Source: Agrostemma githago
Lineage: Eukaryota; Streptophyta; Magnoliopsida; Caryophyllales; Caryophyllaceae
DNA: 64,000 nt
Direction: 5' to 3'
Assembly: GCA_958450325.1 (NCBI GenBank)
Contig: OY288239.1
Location: 55,757,049-55,821,048 of the forward strand
In this document: piece by piece, positions 20,465 through 33,020 of the stretch
How the letters are laid out: each line of letters starts with the position of its first letter
How positions within the stretch are numbered: the first letter of the stretch is position 1
Translations under genes and position numbers: made by a program
Notes under the pieces: generated by a model
The model's database searches: none
The model's input: only the letters and a program-made list of their open reading frames with translations
What the model was told of the DNA's origin: nothing

Positions 20465-20799
20465 CATTTTGCTGGCCTCTTTTCTTGTCTCATTCTTCGT
20501 TAATTGATTGGATGGCTTTAAACTTTAAGTTGTGTGCTATACTCTTAGGACGGTATTCCCTTCTCTTGTGCTCGTGGAAACTCGATCGTGTTTTTGGTGC
20601 CAAATCCTATCAAAATCGATAGAAAAACTACCAAAAACACGTAAAACGCACAAGAGGGACGCTAATTCAAGAAGTACACAAAATATGGCGATAATCGCAC
20701 TCTAAACTCACAAAAAGAGGGGAAAACGGGTCTAAATGAGGGAAAAAAATGGTCTAAATGAGGGGAAAAAATGGTCCAAATTTAGCACACAACAATTAG

Positions 20800-21327
20800 G
20801 TACAACGATTTAAAATTTTTGAAAAACTTTATATGTCTAAGTTTTTGATTTATTATCGGCAGAATTTAAATCTATTATTGAAAATGTTTGACGACTGGTT
20901 CGATTTTTATTTACTAACTACAAAATTTTATTTCTCAAATTTTTGTTTGATCTTAAACCAAAATACTGTCGAATTTCTAAATCAAAACGTTTTACTATTG
21001 CTTTGAAAATATTTGGGTACTCTTCCCCCACGAGTTCGTTTACAAATATTATTTATCGCCATTATTTTATCGAATACATTTTAACTTACGATTTTATTAA
21101 TTTAAATGATTTTAAACTTTGGGTAACTGAGCCCAACTTCTCTTTAAATAAATTTTGTCTTCAATATCAATTTCATATCACGTTTGAAGTTGTAATTTTT
21201 TTTTTAAACCGAGATTGTGATGCGAGTTAAGCATTATCGTTTTGTTCAAGTTGTAAAACTTTGTTTTCCATTCTATTTTTGTGTTTTTATAAGTTTCGAG
21301 GACGAAACTTCTTTCAGTGGGGAAGGT
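20800..21327 (+). other. INT-A segment 3 with polypurine tract
   Basis: Non-coding. It ends TTTCGAGGACGAAAC followed by AGTGGGGAAGG (21316-21326), directly before the LTR start TGTAACACCC. This tail is characteristic of Tekay/Del chromoviruses, whose pol ORF ends in the same sequence, although no pol is present here. Confidence 0.72.
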
Positions 21328-22398
21328 TGTAACACCCCTGATTTTTATAAATTAAATTATATTTAACTTTATTCTATTTACGATAATTCGTAAATCTTAA
21401 AATTATTATAAAACAAATTTATCGTTTAATCGTTTCAAACTCCTAAAATTATATTTATCTCGAAAACTCTTCTTATATTTAAAACATATTTCTATTTCTG
21501 TTTCTATTTATTTTATACATTTAATTTAATTCTTATCGAAAATCTATCTTGGTGATTTAAATTCTAAATTCTTTTTATTTATTTATATTTAAGCTCGAAT
21601 TTCTATTTTCGGCTCAAAGTTCATTTATTTTAAGTTTTGTCAAAAATTCTATTTCCTTTCCTCAAGAAATCAATTTAATTCACTTTATCGAAGATTTAAT
21701 ATTTACCGAGAAATACTATTTCATCGTCTAATTATTTATTTCTATAAACTTCATTTTTCGTCTCGAATAATTATTTATATCTCGAGAAACGTTTATTTTA
21801 CTAATTTTATTTGTCGGCCCAATTATTTTTATTAATTCGTATTCGTGGGTGAGTCAACTTATTGTCTCGCAAACCGTCTTATACTAACACCTATTCTACT
21901 AATCCGTCGTATTTAACCCACTTTGACCACATCCCACTTATTTTATTAACATTCATTCCCCTTATTTTATTGGTTCACCCCCTTTGGCCTTCCTTATTTT
22001 TCACCACTTCAAACACCCCCTCCCCCCTCATTCATTTCCCCTATCAATCTTGTTGTTCTCTCACTTTTATTAACGTGTACATACCTGCTCTTCATTCTTC
22101 GTTCTTCTTTTCTTATTTTTTCTGTTGCTTCGTTTCATTTCTGTTTGGCTTGCCTCCTGTCATTCCCTATTTGTTCCTCCTTTCTCTTCGTTCATCTCCA
22201 TCACCCTTGTTCCGCCTCCTCTGTCCGCGTGCTGCTACTGGGTTGTGGTGCGTTCTGCTGCCCATCGATATCGTGTTATCCTTTTCAGGTTTGGTCTTGT
22301 CATTCTAAGCAATTGTTTGTTCGTTGCTTTGCTCTCTGCTACTGCTATTGCTTTTTCTGCTGTTGTTTGTCTCTTTCTCTTTCTTTTTCTTCTTCTCC

Positions 22399-22430
<32 letters not shown>

Positions 22431-25180
22431 CTTCTTCTTCTTCTCCTTCTTCTTCGTTTTGTCGTTTGTTGTTGATTCTTCTTCTTCTGCTATTGCGTTT
22501 ACTACTGCTGTTTGTCGTTCATCTGTTGCTGTCCGTTTCTCCTCCTTATGTTCTTCTTTTTCTTCGTTTTCCGTTCTTCATTTCTGCGTTGAGGTTATGG
22601 TCCTGGTGTCGTGCTCTTTTGTGCTGATTTGTGACTGTGTTGCTGATTTCCGTCTCCCTGTTCTGCTTCTCCTCCTTCTTCCTTCTATTTTTGTTGTTGC
22701 GGTTGTTGTTGTTGTTGTGGTTTTATTTAATATCGATTTCATGTCGGCTTTTGTTTCTCTCGCTTTGATGTTGCTACCGTTGTTACTCTGTTGTTTGTTC
22801 TTCTGCTACTATTCCATTTCTTGTTCTTCTCATTCTTCTTAAGATTCCTCTATTCTTACCTCTTCTCTCCCCATTTTTGTTGATGTACGCTGCTGTTGGG
22901 CTTTCGTTGTCTTTCGTGTTGTTGCTGTTCATTGATGTTGTTGTATGTCGATTGTACTACGATCTTCTTTTCTTCCTACCATTGCTGCTGTTGGACGCTG
23001 CACTAATGTTATGCGACTGTCTTGTTGCCATTCCGGTTGATGTTAATGTCATCCATTTTTTGTTCGTTTTGGTTGCCGCTCACTTTATCTCATGTTTTGG
23101 AGTTGTTTGCCACTGTTTCGATTGCTCTGATGTGTACCTATTCGTTTCTCTTATGCCGTTTTCTTGTTGTTGCTGCCCATTCCGCTTAATATTCTTCTAT
23201 TCTTCTATTCCTATATTTTTTTTCCATCAATCCTTTATTTCTGTTTCTTTCTCTCGATTTCTGTTGGAGCAAGATGGTTTGACTGACGAACAAGTGTTCA
23301 AGACGACATTCGAGTTCGTGACTGGAGCTTGGACAATTAGAGAAGCAAATGCTTTGAGGCTATCAATTCGACTTAAGTTAACTTTAGGACGTTACTCAAT
23401 TTTATATCGTATGTTTGAGTAGTAGTATGTAGTAAATATTTTAACTTCGGTTTTCTAATTTTAGCTATTTATTATTTGCTAATAATATTATTTTTTAAAA
23501 TTGTGTACCTTATAAATAATTTACAACTTTCGATATCGTTTTATAAAACGTTAGTAATTTTATTATTTTTTGTCGTTATAATATTTTGTTGGTTATTATC
23601 GTGACACTAGTAACTAAATAATATTGATTTCATTTTTCGTCATATTTCGTTAGTTTCTAATTTTTAACTTAAAATCGTATTTTAATAAAATAATCGAGAT
23701 TTGAGGACTTGTTAATTAATAAATTAATTTCGTCCTACGACTTATATTAATAAATGAGAAAATAGTCGCTTTTGTTTTAAATATGTGTTTAGTCAAGCCT
23801 ATTTTCCGATTGACTATTTTTAGTAAAATCCGTATTATCTATTAATAAAAGCTATTTGTTAAAAATAATTTGAAATCTTTGTAAATCTCATTTCATTTAT
23901 AACATTTCTTTGAAAATATTATCATTTCATTTCATTTAATTTTGATATTGTTTTTCTTAAAACATCTCTTTTCTAAAATTTATAGTTTTAACTCAATTTC
24001 CTAATTATTTATAAAATACTATATATTGACTTATTATACTTTATTTATATTTTGAGTAACGAATTTAGATATATATTAAATTTACGATAACGACGATCAT
24101 AATAAAATGTTAATTTCGTTAGAAATGCTATTTTTATTCGTTTCACTTATTTTAAATCACTTACGTATTTTCTATAACAAAATTTTGATTTTAAGTAAGT
24201 TTCTAAAATGAGTAAGTTTCTATTTATAGAATGTTTCCTCTTTTAAAATATGATGATTACTTCTTTTATCTCCATATTATTTATATTGATTATAACTTTG
24301 GTATATCGATAATGGCTTTGTTTTGGAGTTATGGAATAAGGACAAGTGTGAGGTTTAGAGTAATATTCCGGGGTCTACGTTTTTGCCATCAACTATAAGG
24401 CTGGTGTGTCTTTATGGGGCACACTGGTTGTTGAACCGAGCATATATGGTGTTCGGGAGTGTGTGTACATTTTGACCTTAAACTCGTGCCTTGCAGTGTA
24501 AGACAACGTCGGGTTGAACTGAGTATTTATGGTGCTCGGGAGGGGTGTGCATATTATCTTAAACTAGGGCCACGTATTTATAAATCGCCGTCCTATTATG
24601 GTTGAGTGGCCTAGTTAGAGATCGAGGTTTGATTTGTTTGAACTAAGTTCTCGAAGCTAGTTTCAGTATTCTCCTAGTGAAAGTCTGCCCTTCGACACTG
24701 ATTCTATCCATAACACCATTTTTTAATATTATTATTATCACTTGATTTTGACTTGCAGGCTGGCAAATGCTTTAAGAGTCGCTGAAAACTTATTTTTATT
24801 ATATCATTTTAATGTTTTCTCTTTTTAAATATTTTGATATAATAATACTATTATTTTCCATATGATATAATATGGCTGGGAGAATGTCCGAGTTACTCCC
24901 CACTGACGTGGTTGTTATGTTTATAACATGACAGGTATTTGCTGCTGGGTTTTGGGTGTGAGCTAGCGAGTAGCGTGGATCTTACTCTTTCTTCATTCAT
25001 GTTTATTTATGGATTTTTGTAACCTTGTTTGGAGAATATTTGTTTTAGACCTTTTGTAAAAAGTGGCATCTGTATTGACTGACCGTTCTTTTATTAAAAT
25101 ATATAACATCGGTGTGTTTTAATCCCAAATCTACAGTGTTTCCACCACTGTATTGCGTTAGAATTTCTAGGGGATTAAAG
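21328..25180 (+). repeat. LTR-B of the array (about 3.85 kb)
   Basis: Begins TGTAACACCCCTG after a PPT and ends just before the PBS at 25182. It contains a CTT microsatellite (about 22399-22455) inside a pyrimidine-rich tract (22000-22860); the long Ser/Leu/Phe-rich ORFs there are composition artefacts. An imperfect direct repeat with a period of about 83 bp lies at 24429-24570 (GTTGAACYGAGYATWTATGG). It is the MITE-free counterpart of LTR-C. Confidence 0.88.
22399..22455 (+). repeat. CTT microsatellite in LTR-B
   Basis: A run of CTT/TTC triplets interrupted by TCC units, also present but shorter in LTR-C (about 46880-46935). Confidence 0.9.
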
Positions 25181-25181
25181 T

Positions 25182-25193
25182 TGGTATCAGAGC
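25182..25193 (+). other. PBS of INT-B
   Basis: TGGTATCAGAGC, as in INT-A. Confidence 0.85.
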
Positions 25194-26481
25194 ATTGTTG
25201 CTCCCGATGCTTACACTTGATTCTAGGAAAAATACCAGTAAATGATTTGAATATTAAAGAAATATTAGTTAGAGATCGGTAGAAACAAAATAAGGACTTG
25301 ACTGTTAGGTTTATATGTTCTTTTAACTCAATGACTAACATTGAATATTTGTTTCTTTTATCGAGAAGAAGATGAATGAATAAGATGTTGATAGGATGCT
25401 GCTCCAGATCGAAACAAGACCTGCTTAGAACTCTCAACACCTGCTGACTCGAGTGGACAAATTGGTGCTCCAAGAAAGATGCCGATGGTGACTTTTCAGC
25501 TTCGGTTCAGTTTGCTTAAGCTACGGCCAGATGATCAATAGTAGATTCTAGTTCCGTGACAGTGCAACAGACTTAGGTGTGAAAGCACTTTGGATCCTGA
25601 TGGAGCGACCCAATACTAGTGTGCTCGTATCCCTACGAGATGATGAAGGTATCCCGCGATTTCCTTTGTGAAACCGTAGAGGTCCGAAGATTTCCCAAGC
25701 ATTTTAGATCTTAGTTATCTAGGATCATTGATTCTTTTCTCCCTGTCTCTATCTCTTCCAACTCTTCTCTTATAAAATCTCGTCTTCATTCTTGCGATAA
25801 ATCTTCGATTAATTCTCCTACTTGACCATCTTTCCTCTTGAGATTCTTTGGTTTGACTGAATTCCGTTCCAGTGAACCCCGTGAAAAGTTATAGATGTTT
25901 GAGGTTTAGTAAACCCTTGTTACCTATGGTTTGAAGATTGTGAGTTGTACCATATTTTCTAAGCAAGTAAGAAATTCTTGAGGATTGATTTGAATGGCAA
26001 ACTGTTGATTGATGGAATTAGGATGATACTTTAGACACGAAACCTTGGGTTATAGGTTAGTTTGATTATTTTGGAGTACTTAAAGTTGAATGAGCTTTTG
26101 GAATAGTAAGAGTATATCATATATGATGGATACCTAGTACCTAACCTAGAACCGAACTAAGTGTAACTGATAATATTACTTAGGGATTCTTACCTAATGC
26201 TTATTTGATGGATGCATCACGAATATTTGGGATCTTAGAGTATTGTTTAAAGTGTTAGCCTGAGTGTTGTGCTACCATTAAAGGTTTTCATTAATGTCGC
26301 TAGAAATTTTGGTTGACATAGATTACTCGTGTTTCTTGAGGATTAGATCGTGATGTGTAAGGTTGTAACCTATGAACTTTGGAGTTGAGTTATTTAAACT
26401 TGGATGAATTATTCTTAACCTTGAAGAAGAGAAATATCTTGCACAATCATAATTTGTGCTTATTGTGTTGTTTTGAGGAAT
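25194..26481 (+). other. INT-B segment 1 (non-coding)
   Basis: Parallels INT-A 14891-16185 base by base with scattered substitutions. No gene is seen. Confidence 0.72.
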
Positions 26482-26486
26482 ACTAA

Positions 26487-27159
26487 TGATGGGGGTCGGT
26501 AGCCTGCTATGGGCCACCAGCCATTTGGGTCCCAGGATGGCCCAACCCAGGAATAGAGGAGAGCCTGCCCTGCAGGCAACCAAAAAAGAAGTCACTAAAA
26601 CTCTCCAAGGAACTCACCTGCTCGGCAGGGCCGTGCCGCCAGCCGAGCAGGGCAGTCAAGCCCCCTGCCTTCTGACCCCCAGGGTGCTCCCACCCTCAGC
26701 AGAAGCAGGGGAATCAGGGGCCCTTCCGTCCTTTTGCCTAAGGTAAAGGAGAATGAGCGAATGAGGTGAAGCCACATGTCACTCTCCTATCCACTCATTC
26801 TTTCTCTCTCCTCTTCTCTTTTCCTCTCTCTTGTGGGAAGGTATTAATACTCTTCCATTTTCCACATGAAAGGGGTTGGATTTTCTCTCTCTAGACTCTC
26901 ACTCTAAAACCGCCACCTAGTTCCTCACGAGCTAGGTACCTAAAGGCTATTCACGGACTGACTTAGGCATCGGAGAGGGTTCCCCCGGACACCTCCGGGG
27001 CCTGTAAGTTCACTGTGCAGGGGCAGGCCATCTTCGTCGGGAAAGTCCGACCACCGGGGTGAGGAGAAGGGGAGGTCAAAGGAAGTCAGACGAACATTAC
27101 CCGAGTAACATCAAGAGACCCAAATCCGAGGTCGGGTCAATTGTTTCCATACCGGAACA
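26487..27159 (+). repeat. E3 5' LTR
   Basis: Contains a perfect 9-bp inverted repeat CTGCTCGGC / GCCGAGCAG (26618-26626 and 26642-26650). The TATA site at about 26848-26855 reads TATTAATA, while the 3' LTR has TATAAATA. Confidence 0.93.
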
Positions 27160-27162
27160 ATT

Positions 27163-27180
27163 TGGCGCCGTCTATGGGGA
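27163..27180 (+). other. E3 primer binding site
   Basis: TGGCGCCGTCTATGGGGA starts 3 bp after the LTR. PBSs beginning TGGCGCCGT are common in Tat and Athila elements. Confidence 0.8.
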
Positions 27181-27237
27181 GATTACGGTTGTGCTCACGA
27201 GCTTCCCAGCAAAATTAACCACGATCAATCGAACAAA

Positions 27238-29856
27238 ATGCCTGAGATCATAGAGGCCAGTTCTGGGGCAGGTCCGACGGTACCACCGGTGATCCCCCTA
27301 TATGGCATGCTAATCCCTGGGAGGACACCTGCTGCAACAATCCCAGGAGTGGGGCGGACAAGCCTTCGTGGAGCCCCTGATGGAGGAACCGCAGTTAGCA
27401 CCGGGTAGGGTGGCCATCAGAGGCCTAATTTAAACCTCACCCCTGTCCAGGTTGTTCAAACTGCGGCTTTCTTTTCAGCAATGCTAAATCAGAAGTTCAC
27501 CCCTGAAGACCTGGTTGGCAGGATTGCGACCACCCCCAGGCATCTTCACTTTGAAAGTGGAGGAAGGGCCGGGGGCACGAAGCGAACCGCTGCCAGGAAC
27601 ATTCAGAGGAAAGCAGTAAGGATTGCTCAAGGGTATCAGCAAGCCCAGAGACGCATTGTCAGCAACCCAGAGCAGCCTGTTCAGCAACAGGCGTTTTCTA
27701 TACACACCACCAAATCCACAGCTGTCAGGGAGAAGAGGGGTCTGTCCCAAGACCTCTAGGATCAGATGAGGCACAGGGAGCCAGCATCTAAGCGTCTGGG
27801 AGAGAAGCAGGGCGAAGTCTTCTCTAGGTTGACGCCGGCGGCAGAACCACAGCCAACTCCAGGGCTATCTCAAAATCTGCAGTCTAGGCTCAATCAGGGT
27901 CGGCCACTTGAGTCAAGACATCATCAGGATGACAACCTTGACCGGCCCCAGAAGAAACGATCCAGGTGTCCCTCCCCTGACAGGGAGGACGAAGCTATGA
28001 GCAGGCGGCCACCGAGGCACCGCTCCCCCAGTGCAGGGAAACCGACCCATGGAAAATGGGATGACCACGGTTACCACTCTGGGGGAAGCAGGTCATGAGT
28101 GGTGGGCAGGCCCACAAAAACTCCTCTCCACCCTGACGTATAAGAGTATCCCATCCCAAAGATCAAAATGCCCTCCATCAAGTTTGACGGGACCTCAGAT
28201 CCAGAGGATCACTTAGCAGCATATGAAAGTCACATGGGCATGTATGATGTGGACGATGCAGTCTGGTGCAAAGTCTTCCCAACTACCCTTGTGGGACTAG
28301 CGCAGGGATGGTTCAGAGACCTCAGACAGGGTTTGATTAGGTTCTTCATAGAGTTGGCCGAAGCCTTCTTGGACCAATATGCAGGGAACAAGAGGCGCCG
28401 TCTCACCCGTTTTGACCTAATGACCCTCAGGCAGAAGAAGGGCGAGAGCGTCAGGGAGTATTTGAAGAGATTTGATCTGTCCTACCAGCAGGTCAAGGAA
28501 ATTGATGACTCAACTGCAGCGTACGCGCTAACCATCTCGTTACTTCCAGGGGAGATGAAAAACCAGATGATCAGAGCTGAGGCAGGAAAACAGAGAGCTG
28601 AGGAGGGAGATATCCCCAGAAAGGAGCGCGTGGCCTACCAGCCCAGATTTGACAGCTATACAGCTCTCAATAAATCCAGGGCAAAAATCTTTGAGCTGGA
28701 GAAGGAAACAGCTAAATGGAACCGCCCAAATAAGCCACACAGCCCGAAGGGGGACCCGAAGGAATTTTGTACATTCCATGACTGTGTAGGACATACCACC
28801 GAGGAATGCCGCCACCTGAAAGATGAGATTGAAAAACTCATCAGAAATGGCTGGCTGAGTAACTATGCAGCAAGAAACAAGACCCAGAAGGACAAGGTGG
28901 AGAAGCCTGAGGGCTCGGTGCAGAATCGCACGACAATCCACGTAGTGTCATGGGATGCAGAGGGTCAGACAAGCCGGAGAAGCCAGAAAAGACAAATTCG
29001 TGAATTGCGAAATCAAATCTGCTACGCTGAAAGATCAGGAAGCCCCAAGGGAATCACCCTGAGCATCACCCCCGATGATGCAGGGCGAGTAATAATATAC
29101 CCCCATAGTGACCCTTTGGTGCTGTCCCTTGAAATCAGCAATCACATCGTGAGAAGATGCATGGTGGATACTGGCGCCTATACAAACCTCTTGTACGAGG
29201 ACGCCTTTGAGAAGATGAACCTGGAAAAGAGACACCTCAGGCCTGCCCCTGGATCACTGTATGGGTTCAGTGGAGCAGGCGTGCTTCCCATGGGGATCAT
29301 AGATCTGCCAGTGACATTTGGGGAGGGAACCTCCGCCAGGAATGTCAGGGCGTCATTCGTTGTGGTAGACGCGAAATCCGCATACAACGCCCTGATAGGC
29401 AGAGCCACCCTAGACGAAATTGAAGCCGCCATATCAATCAGGGCCCTGACTATAGCCTATGTAACAAACTTTGGTATGGAGGGTAAAGTGCACGGAGACC
29501 AAGAATCGGCCAGACAATGCTATTCTGTGGCCCTGCAGACCCACGAAACTGAAAGAAAAGGAAAGAGAAAGGATGACAGTTCCCCCAGCAGGGAGGGTGA
29601 GATTCCAGCTGGCCAGCAGGCAGCTGACCACCTTGAACCCGGGGGGGAAAGCATGCTGGTGGAGCTAGAGCCAGGGAGACAAGTCCTCATAGGGGCTGAC
29701 CTGGAAGAGTCCTACCAAGCAGAGCTGATCGAGGTCCTAAGGAGTAACAGGGATGTGTTCGCCTACTCGGCAGATGAAATGCCGGGGGTCGACCCGGCTT
29801 ATATCGTTCACAGGCTGAATGTAAACCCGGAGACCCGCCCTGTGAAGCAGAAATAG
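27238..29856 (+). pseudogene. E3 gag-protease
   Basis: One reading frame from the ATG at 27238 to 29856 (about 872 codons) with four in-frame stops: TAG 27406-27408, TAG 27757-27759, TGA 28096-28098 and TAA 28141-28143. The segment 28168-29856 is open. The N-terminal part is basic and Arg/Pro-rich (RPPRHRSPS). Gag core: IKFDGTSDPEDHLAAYESHM and DLMTLRQKKGESVREYLKRF. A knuckle-like FCTFHDCVGHTTEECRHLK follows, as in E1. Protease is around residues 320-430 of the open part, with an intact DTG in CMVDTGAYTNLLYEDAF. The end (VFAYSADEMPGVDP) is the linker before RT. A frameshift follows at about 29860-29920. Confidence 0.9.
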
Positions 29857-29963
29857 AGAAATATGTCGACAAAAAAAGACCTGGCCATTAAGGAGGAAAT
29901 AGAAAAACTTTTGAAGGCGGATTCATAGAAATCTGCGACTCCCCTGAATGGCTAGCAAATGTA

Positions 29964-31001
29964 GTGATGGTAAAGAAGTCCTCGGGTGCATGGAGGATGT
30001 GCGTGGATTTCACGAACTTCAACAAAGCTTGCCCGAAGGACTGCTACCCCCTTCCAAGGATAGACCAGCTGGTAGACGCCATTAGTGGGTACTCCATGCT
30101 AAGTTTTCTAGATGCTTTTTCAGGGTACCATCAGGTGTATCTTTGGCAGCCGGACAGGGTGAAGTGCGCCTTCATCACTATCTATGGCACTTACATGTAT
30201 AAAATGATGCCATTTGGGCTCAAGAACGCAGGCGCCACCTACCAACGACTGGTCGACAAAGTTTTCGAAAATCAGAGGGGTAGGAACTTGGAAGCCTACG
30301 TCGATGACGCCATCGTGAAAAGTAAAAGGGACAGAGAACATCTGATGGATTTGCAGGAGACCTTCTCCTCCCTAAGAAGTTATAAAATGAAGCTTAATCC
30401 CAAGAAATGTACATTCGGAGTTCGTTCTGGGAAGTTCCTCGGCTTTTTGGTCTGCGCCAGGAGGATAGACGCCAACCCTGAAAAATTTCAGGCCGGCTTG
30501 GATCTTCCAGAACCAAAAACCATAAGAGACATCCAACGCCTGAGTGGCGGGATGGCTGCCCTGGCACGCTTCATCGCCAGGTCAGCAGACAAATCAACCC
30601 CATTATTCAAAGTTCTAAAAGGGAACAAACAGTTCAGATGGGAAGATGAACAGAGAGAGGCTTTCAAGCAGCTCAAAGAGCATTTGAAGAAACTCCCCAC
30701 CCTGGCAAGATCAGTAGCAGGGGAGAAGCTCTTCCTCTACATCGCTGTAACGAATTCAACGATAAGCGCAGTTATCCTCAGAGAAGAAGCAGGCTCTCAG
30801 CAGCCTATATACTTCGTGAGTCACGCTCTGGGGGCAGCAGAAAAAAATTACCCAGTGGTGGAAAAGGCAGCCTACGCAGTCGTCATCGCAGCTCGAAAAC
30901 TCAGACCATACTTCGATGCACACCCTGTCGTGGTGCTAACCGACCAGCCGTTGAAAAAGATCCTGGAAAAATTCGAGAAGTCTGGGAGACTGTTGAAATA
31001 G
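29964..31001 (+). pseudogene. E3 reverse transcriptase / RNase H start
   Basis: A 345-residue open segment. RT motifs: SSGAWRMCVDFTNFNKACPK, FLDAFSGYHQV, MPFGLKNAGATYQR and YVDD in LEAYVDDAIVKSKRD. The first RNase H follows (LFLYIAVTNSTISAVILREE ... PIYFVSHALGAAEKNYPVVEK). The N-terminal end is lost through a frameshift upstream. The frame ends in TAG at 30999-31001, in frame with the next segment; other Tat elements have Trp here, so TGG to TAG is likely. Confidence 0.9.
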
Positions 31002-31064
31002 GCCATTGAATTAAGCGGGCTGGGAATATCCTACCAACTTAGGGCAGCCATCAAGGCACAAGCT

Positions 31065-32519
31065 TTGGCGGATTTTCTGGCCGAATGTTCCCATTCGGAG
31101 GAAGACGATCCCCTCGCCGGTGAATGGGTAGTATATACAGATGGATCCTCCACAGCCAACGGTGCAGGGGCCGGGGTCGTACTGACCAGCCCTGAAGGAA
31201 TGGACTTCGAGCACGCTCTCAGGTTCACCTTCCCTGCATCCAACAATGAAGCTGAGTATGAAGCCGTCCTTGCAGGCATAAGTTTGGCCAAAGCCGCAGG
31301 GGCGGAGCGGGTTGTTTTAGCAACAGACTCCCAACTCATCGCTAACCAGATTAACGGAGAATATGAAGCAAGAGACCAGGCGATGGTCGCGTATCTGGAT
31401 AAGGTGAAACAGGAGTTGTCAGGGCTCAAGTCCTACGAAGTCAGGCAGATCCCCCGGTCTCAGAATAACCGGGCGGATGCCATGTCAAAACTAGCCAGCT
31501 CCAGCCTACAGGACATACGAAGGTCGGTCTGGGTGGACGTGGTCCAAGAAAAGTCTACCATCCCCTTCCAGCCAGTCAACATCATTGAAGAAGCAGGCCC
31601 GGGAGATTGGATGACTCCAATCATCCAATTCAAAAAGCATGGAATTCTGCCATCTGACCCTGTTCAAAAGAGAAAGATGCTGGCAAGAGCCGCATGGTTC
31701 ATACTGATAGGAGAAGACCTGTACAAGAAATCATTCTCTTCACCCCTGCTCATGTGTTTGGGGGTAAGGCAGGCTGAAGAAGTCCTGGATGACATCCATT
31801 CGGGAATCTGCGGTCATCACATAGGAGGGAAGTCCCTGGCCCACAAAGCCCTGAGAGCAGGGTATTACTGGCCAACCCTGCTGGCAGATGCGAAAGATCT
31901 AACTCAAAGATGCAGGAAGTGTCAACTCTTTGCCCCATCGATTCACGCCCCGGCTCAGGAACTCAGGCCAATTCTGTCTCCCATTCCTTTCGCTCAGTGG
32001 GGAATGGACATATTGGGCCCTTTCACTGTCGCGACTGACGGCAGGAAATTTCTAATTGTGGGGATCGACTATTTTACCAAGTGGATCAAAGCAGAAGCAG
32101 TGTCAAACATCACAGAACCTGCTGTCAGGAAGGTAATCTGGAGAAACATCATAACCAGGTTTGGCCTGCCAAAGATGCTAGTATTTGATCATGGAAGGCA
32201 ATTTGACAATCATCCTTTTAGAATTTGGCTGGAAGGCCATGGAATAGCAGTCGCCTACTCTGTTGTCTGCCATCCTCAAACCAACGGGCAGGCTGAAGCT
32301 GCCAATAAGCAAATCCTGAATGGGCTTAAGAAAATGGTGGATGAGCTTAAAGGCAGATGGGCAGATGAGCTGCCAAACATACTATGGTCAATTAGGACTA
32401 CCCGAAAAGAATCCACAGGTCAGACCCCCTTTGGCCTGGTATACGGGGCAGAGGCCCTGCTGCCTATAAAGCGAAGGCACGGATCCCCACCCTGCGATCT
32501 CAGCAGTATAACAGGGTAG
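31065..32519 (+). pseudogene. E3 second RNase H and integrase
   Basis: A 484-residue segment continuing the RT frame. The second RNase H has VVYTDGSSTANGAGAGVVL, NNEAEYEAVLAG, LATDSQLIANQ and NRADAMSKLA, the four acidic positions expected. Integrase zinc finger: HSGICGHHIGGKSLAHKAL with CRKC. Catalytic D in WGMDILGPF, D in LVFDHGRQFD and E in GQAEAANKQ. A frameshift near 32470 moves the remainder into another frame (32534-32848). Confidence 0.9.
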
Positions 32520-32533
32520 ACAATGAAGCAGCA

Positions 32534-32848
32534 ATGACTGAGGCCCTGGACCTAGTCAACGAAGTAAGGCAGGAGGCTGACATGAACATAGCCACCTTTC
32601 AGCAACGAATGAGGAAGGCATACAACAAGAGGGTAAACGAAAGAAGTTTCCAAGTAGGGGACTTAGTCTTAAGAAAAATGCAGGCAGTGGGAAAATCACG
32701 GGAGCTTGGACAACTGAGCGCCAACTGGGAAGGCCCATACGAGGTAACCCAGAATAAGGGACCAGGCACCTACAAAATCGCCAATCTTGAAGGGCAAGAA
32801 CTGGCCGCCCACTGGAATGCAGACACATTAAAAAAATACTACGTCTAA
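32534..32848 (+). pseudogene. E3 integrase C-terminal part
   Basis: 104 residues in the shifted frame, with MRKAYNKRVNERSFQVGDLV and the GPY/F-like ANWEGPYEVTQNKGPGTYKI. Ends ...LKKYYV, typical of Tat pol. Confidence 0.88.
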
Positions 32849-33020
32849 GTCGTTAGGAAGCTAAGTAATTTTCCCTTCAAGAAAAAACTGGCGGAGAACG
32901 GTCAAAATGAAATGTCGACGGCTCCGACCACGAATTACTGTAAAAAGTTGTTGAAGAAATGAAAAATCCATACTCGTTGTCTGCTTAAAATTTGCATTCT
33001 TCCACACACAAACGAGCAGG
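32849..33020 (+). other. E3 spacer after pol
   Basis: Non-coding; leads into the tandem repeats. Confidence 0.5.

Larger units (their letters stand above)
18901..20794 (-). mobile_element. Solo LTR 2 (TSD ATTAG)
   Basis: A 1894-bp insertion, TGATCGCCTC...TTTAGCACACAACA, with perfect ATTAG duplications at 18896-18900 and 20795-20799. The empty site is seen in INT-B at about 45275-45285. The minus strand starts TGTTGTGTGCTAAATTTGGACC and has a TATA box at 20125-20135, so minus orientation is likely. Two 24-bp GAGGGGAAAAAATGGTCYAAAT units lie near that end. A GGTAAGTCGAGGTCGGTCCACAGGG segment (around 19000-19022) resembles one in solo LTR 1 (around 16442-16465), so the two families may be related. 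Confidence 0.88.

Noticed and set aside
20214..20507. ORFs on both strands over the solo LTR 2 palindromes.
   Set aside because: Palindromic repeats open both strands at once; the products are repetitive FHRAKFHP-type peptides.
21862..23422. Long Ser/Leu/Phe-rich ORFs on the + strand of LTR-B (and 46340-47914 in LTR-C), looking like membrane or secreted proteins.
   Set aside because: They overlap in all three frames, follow a CTT/pyrimidine-rich tract inside an LTR and have no domain; this is base composition, not coding.
25045..25473. 142-codon minus-strand ORF repeated at 49831-50259.
   Set aside because: It spans the LTR end and PBS of the array on the wrong strand; conservation reflects the repeat, not a gene.
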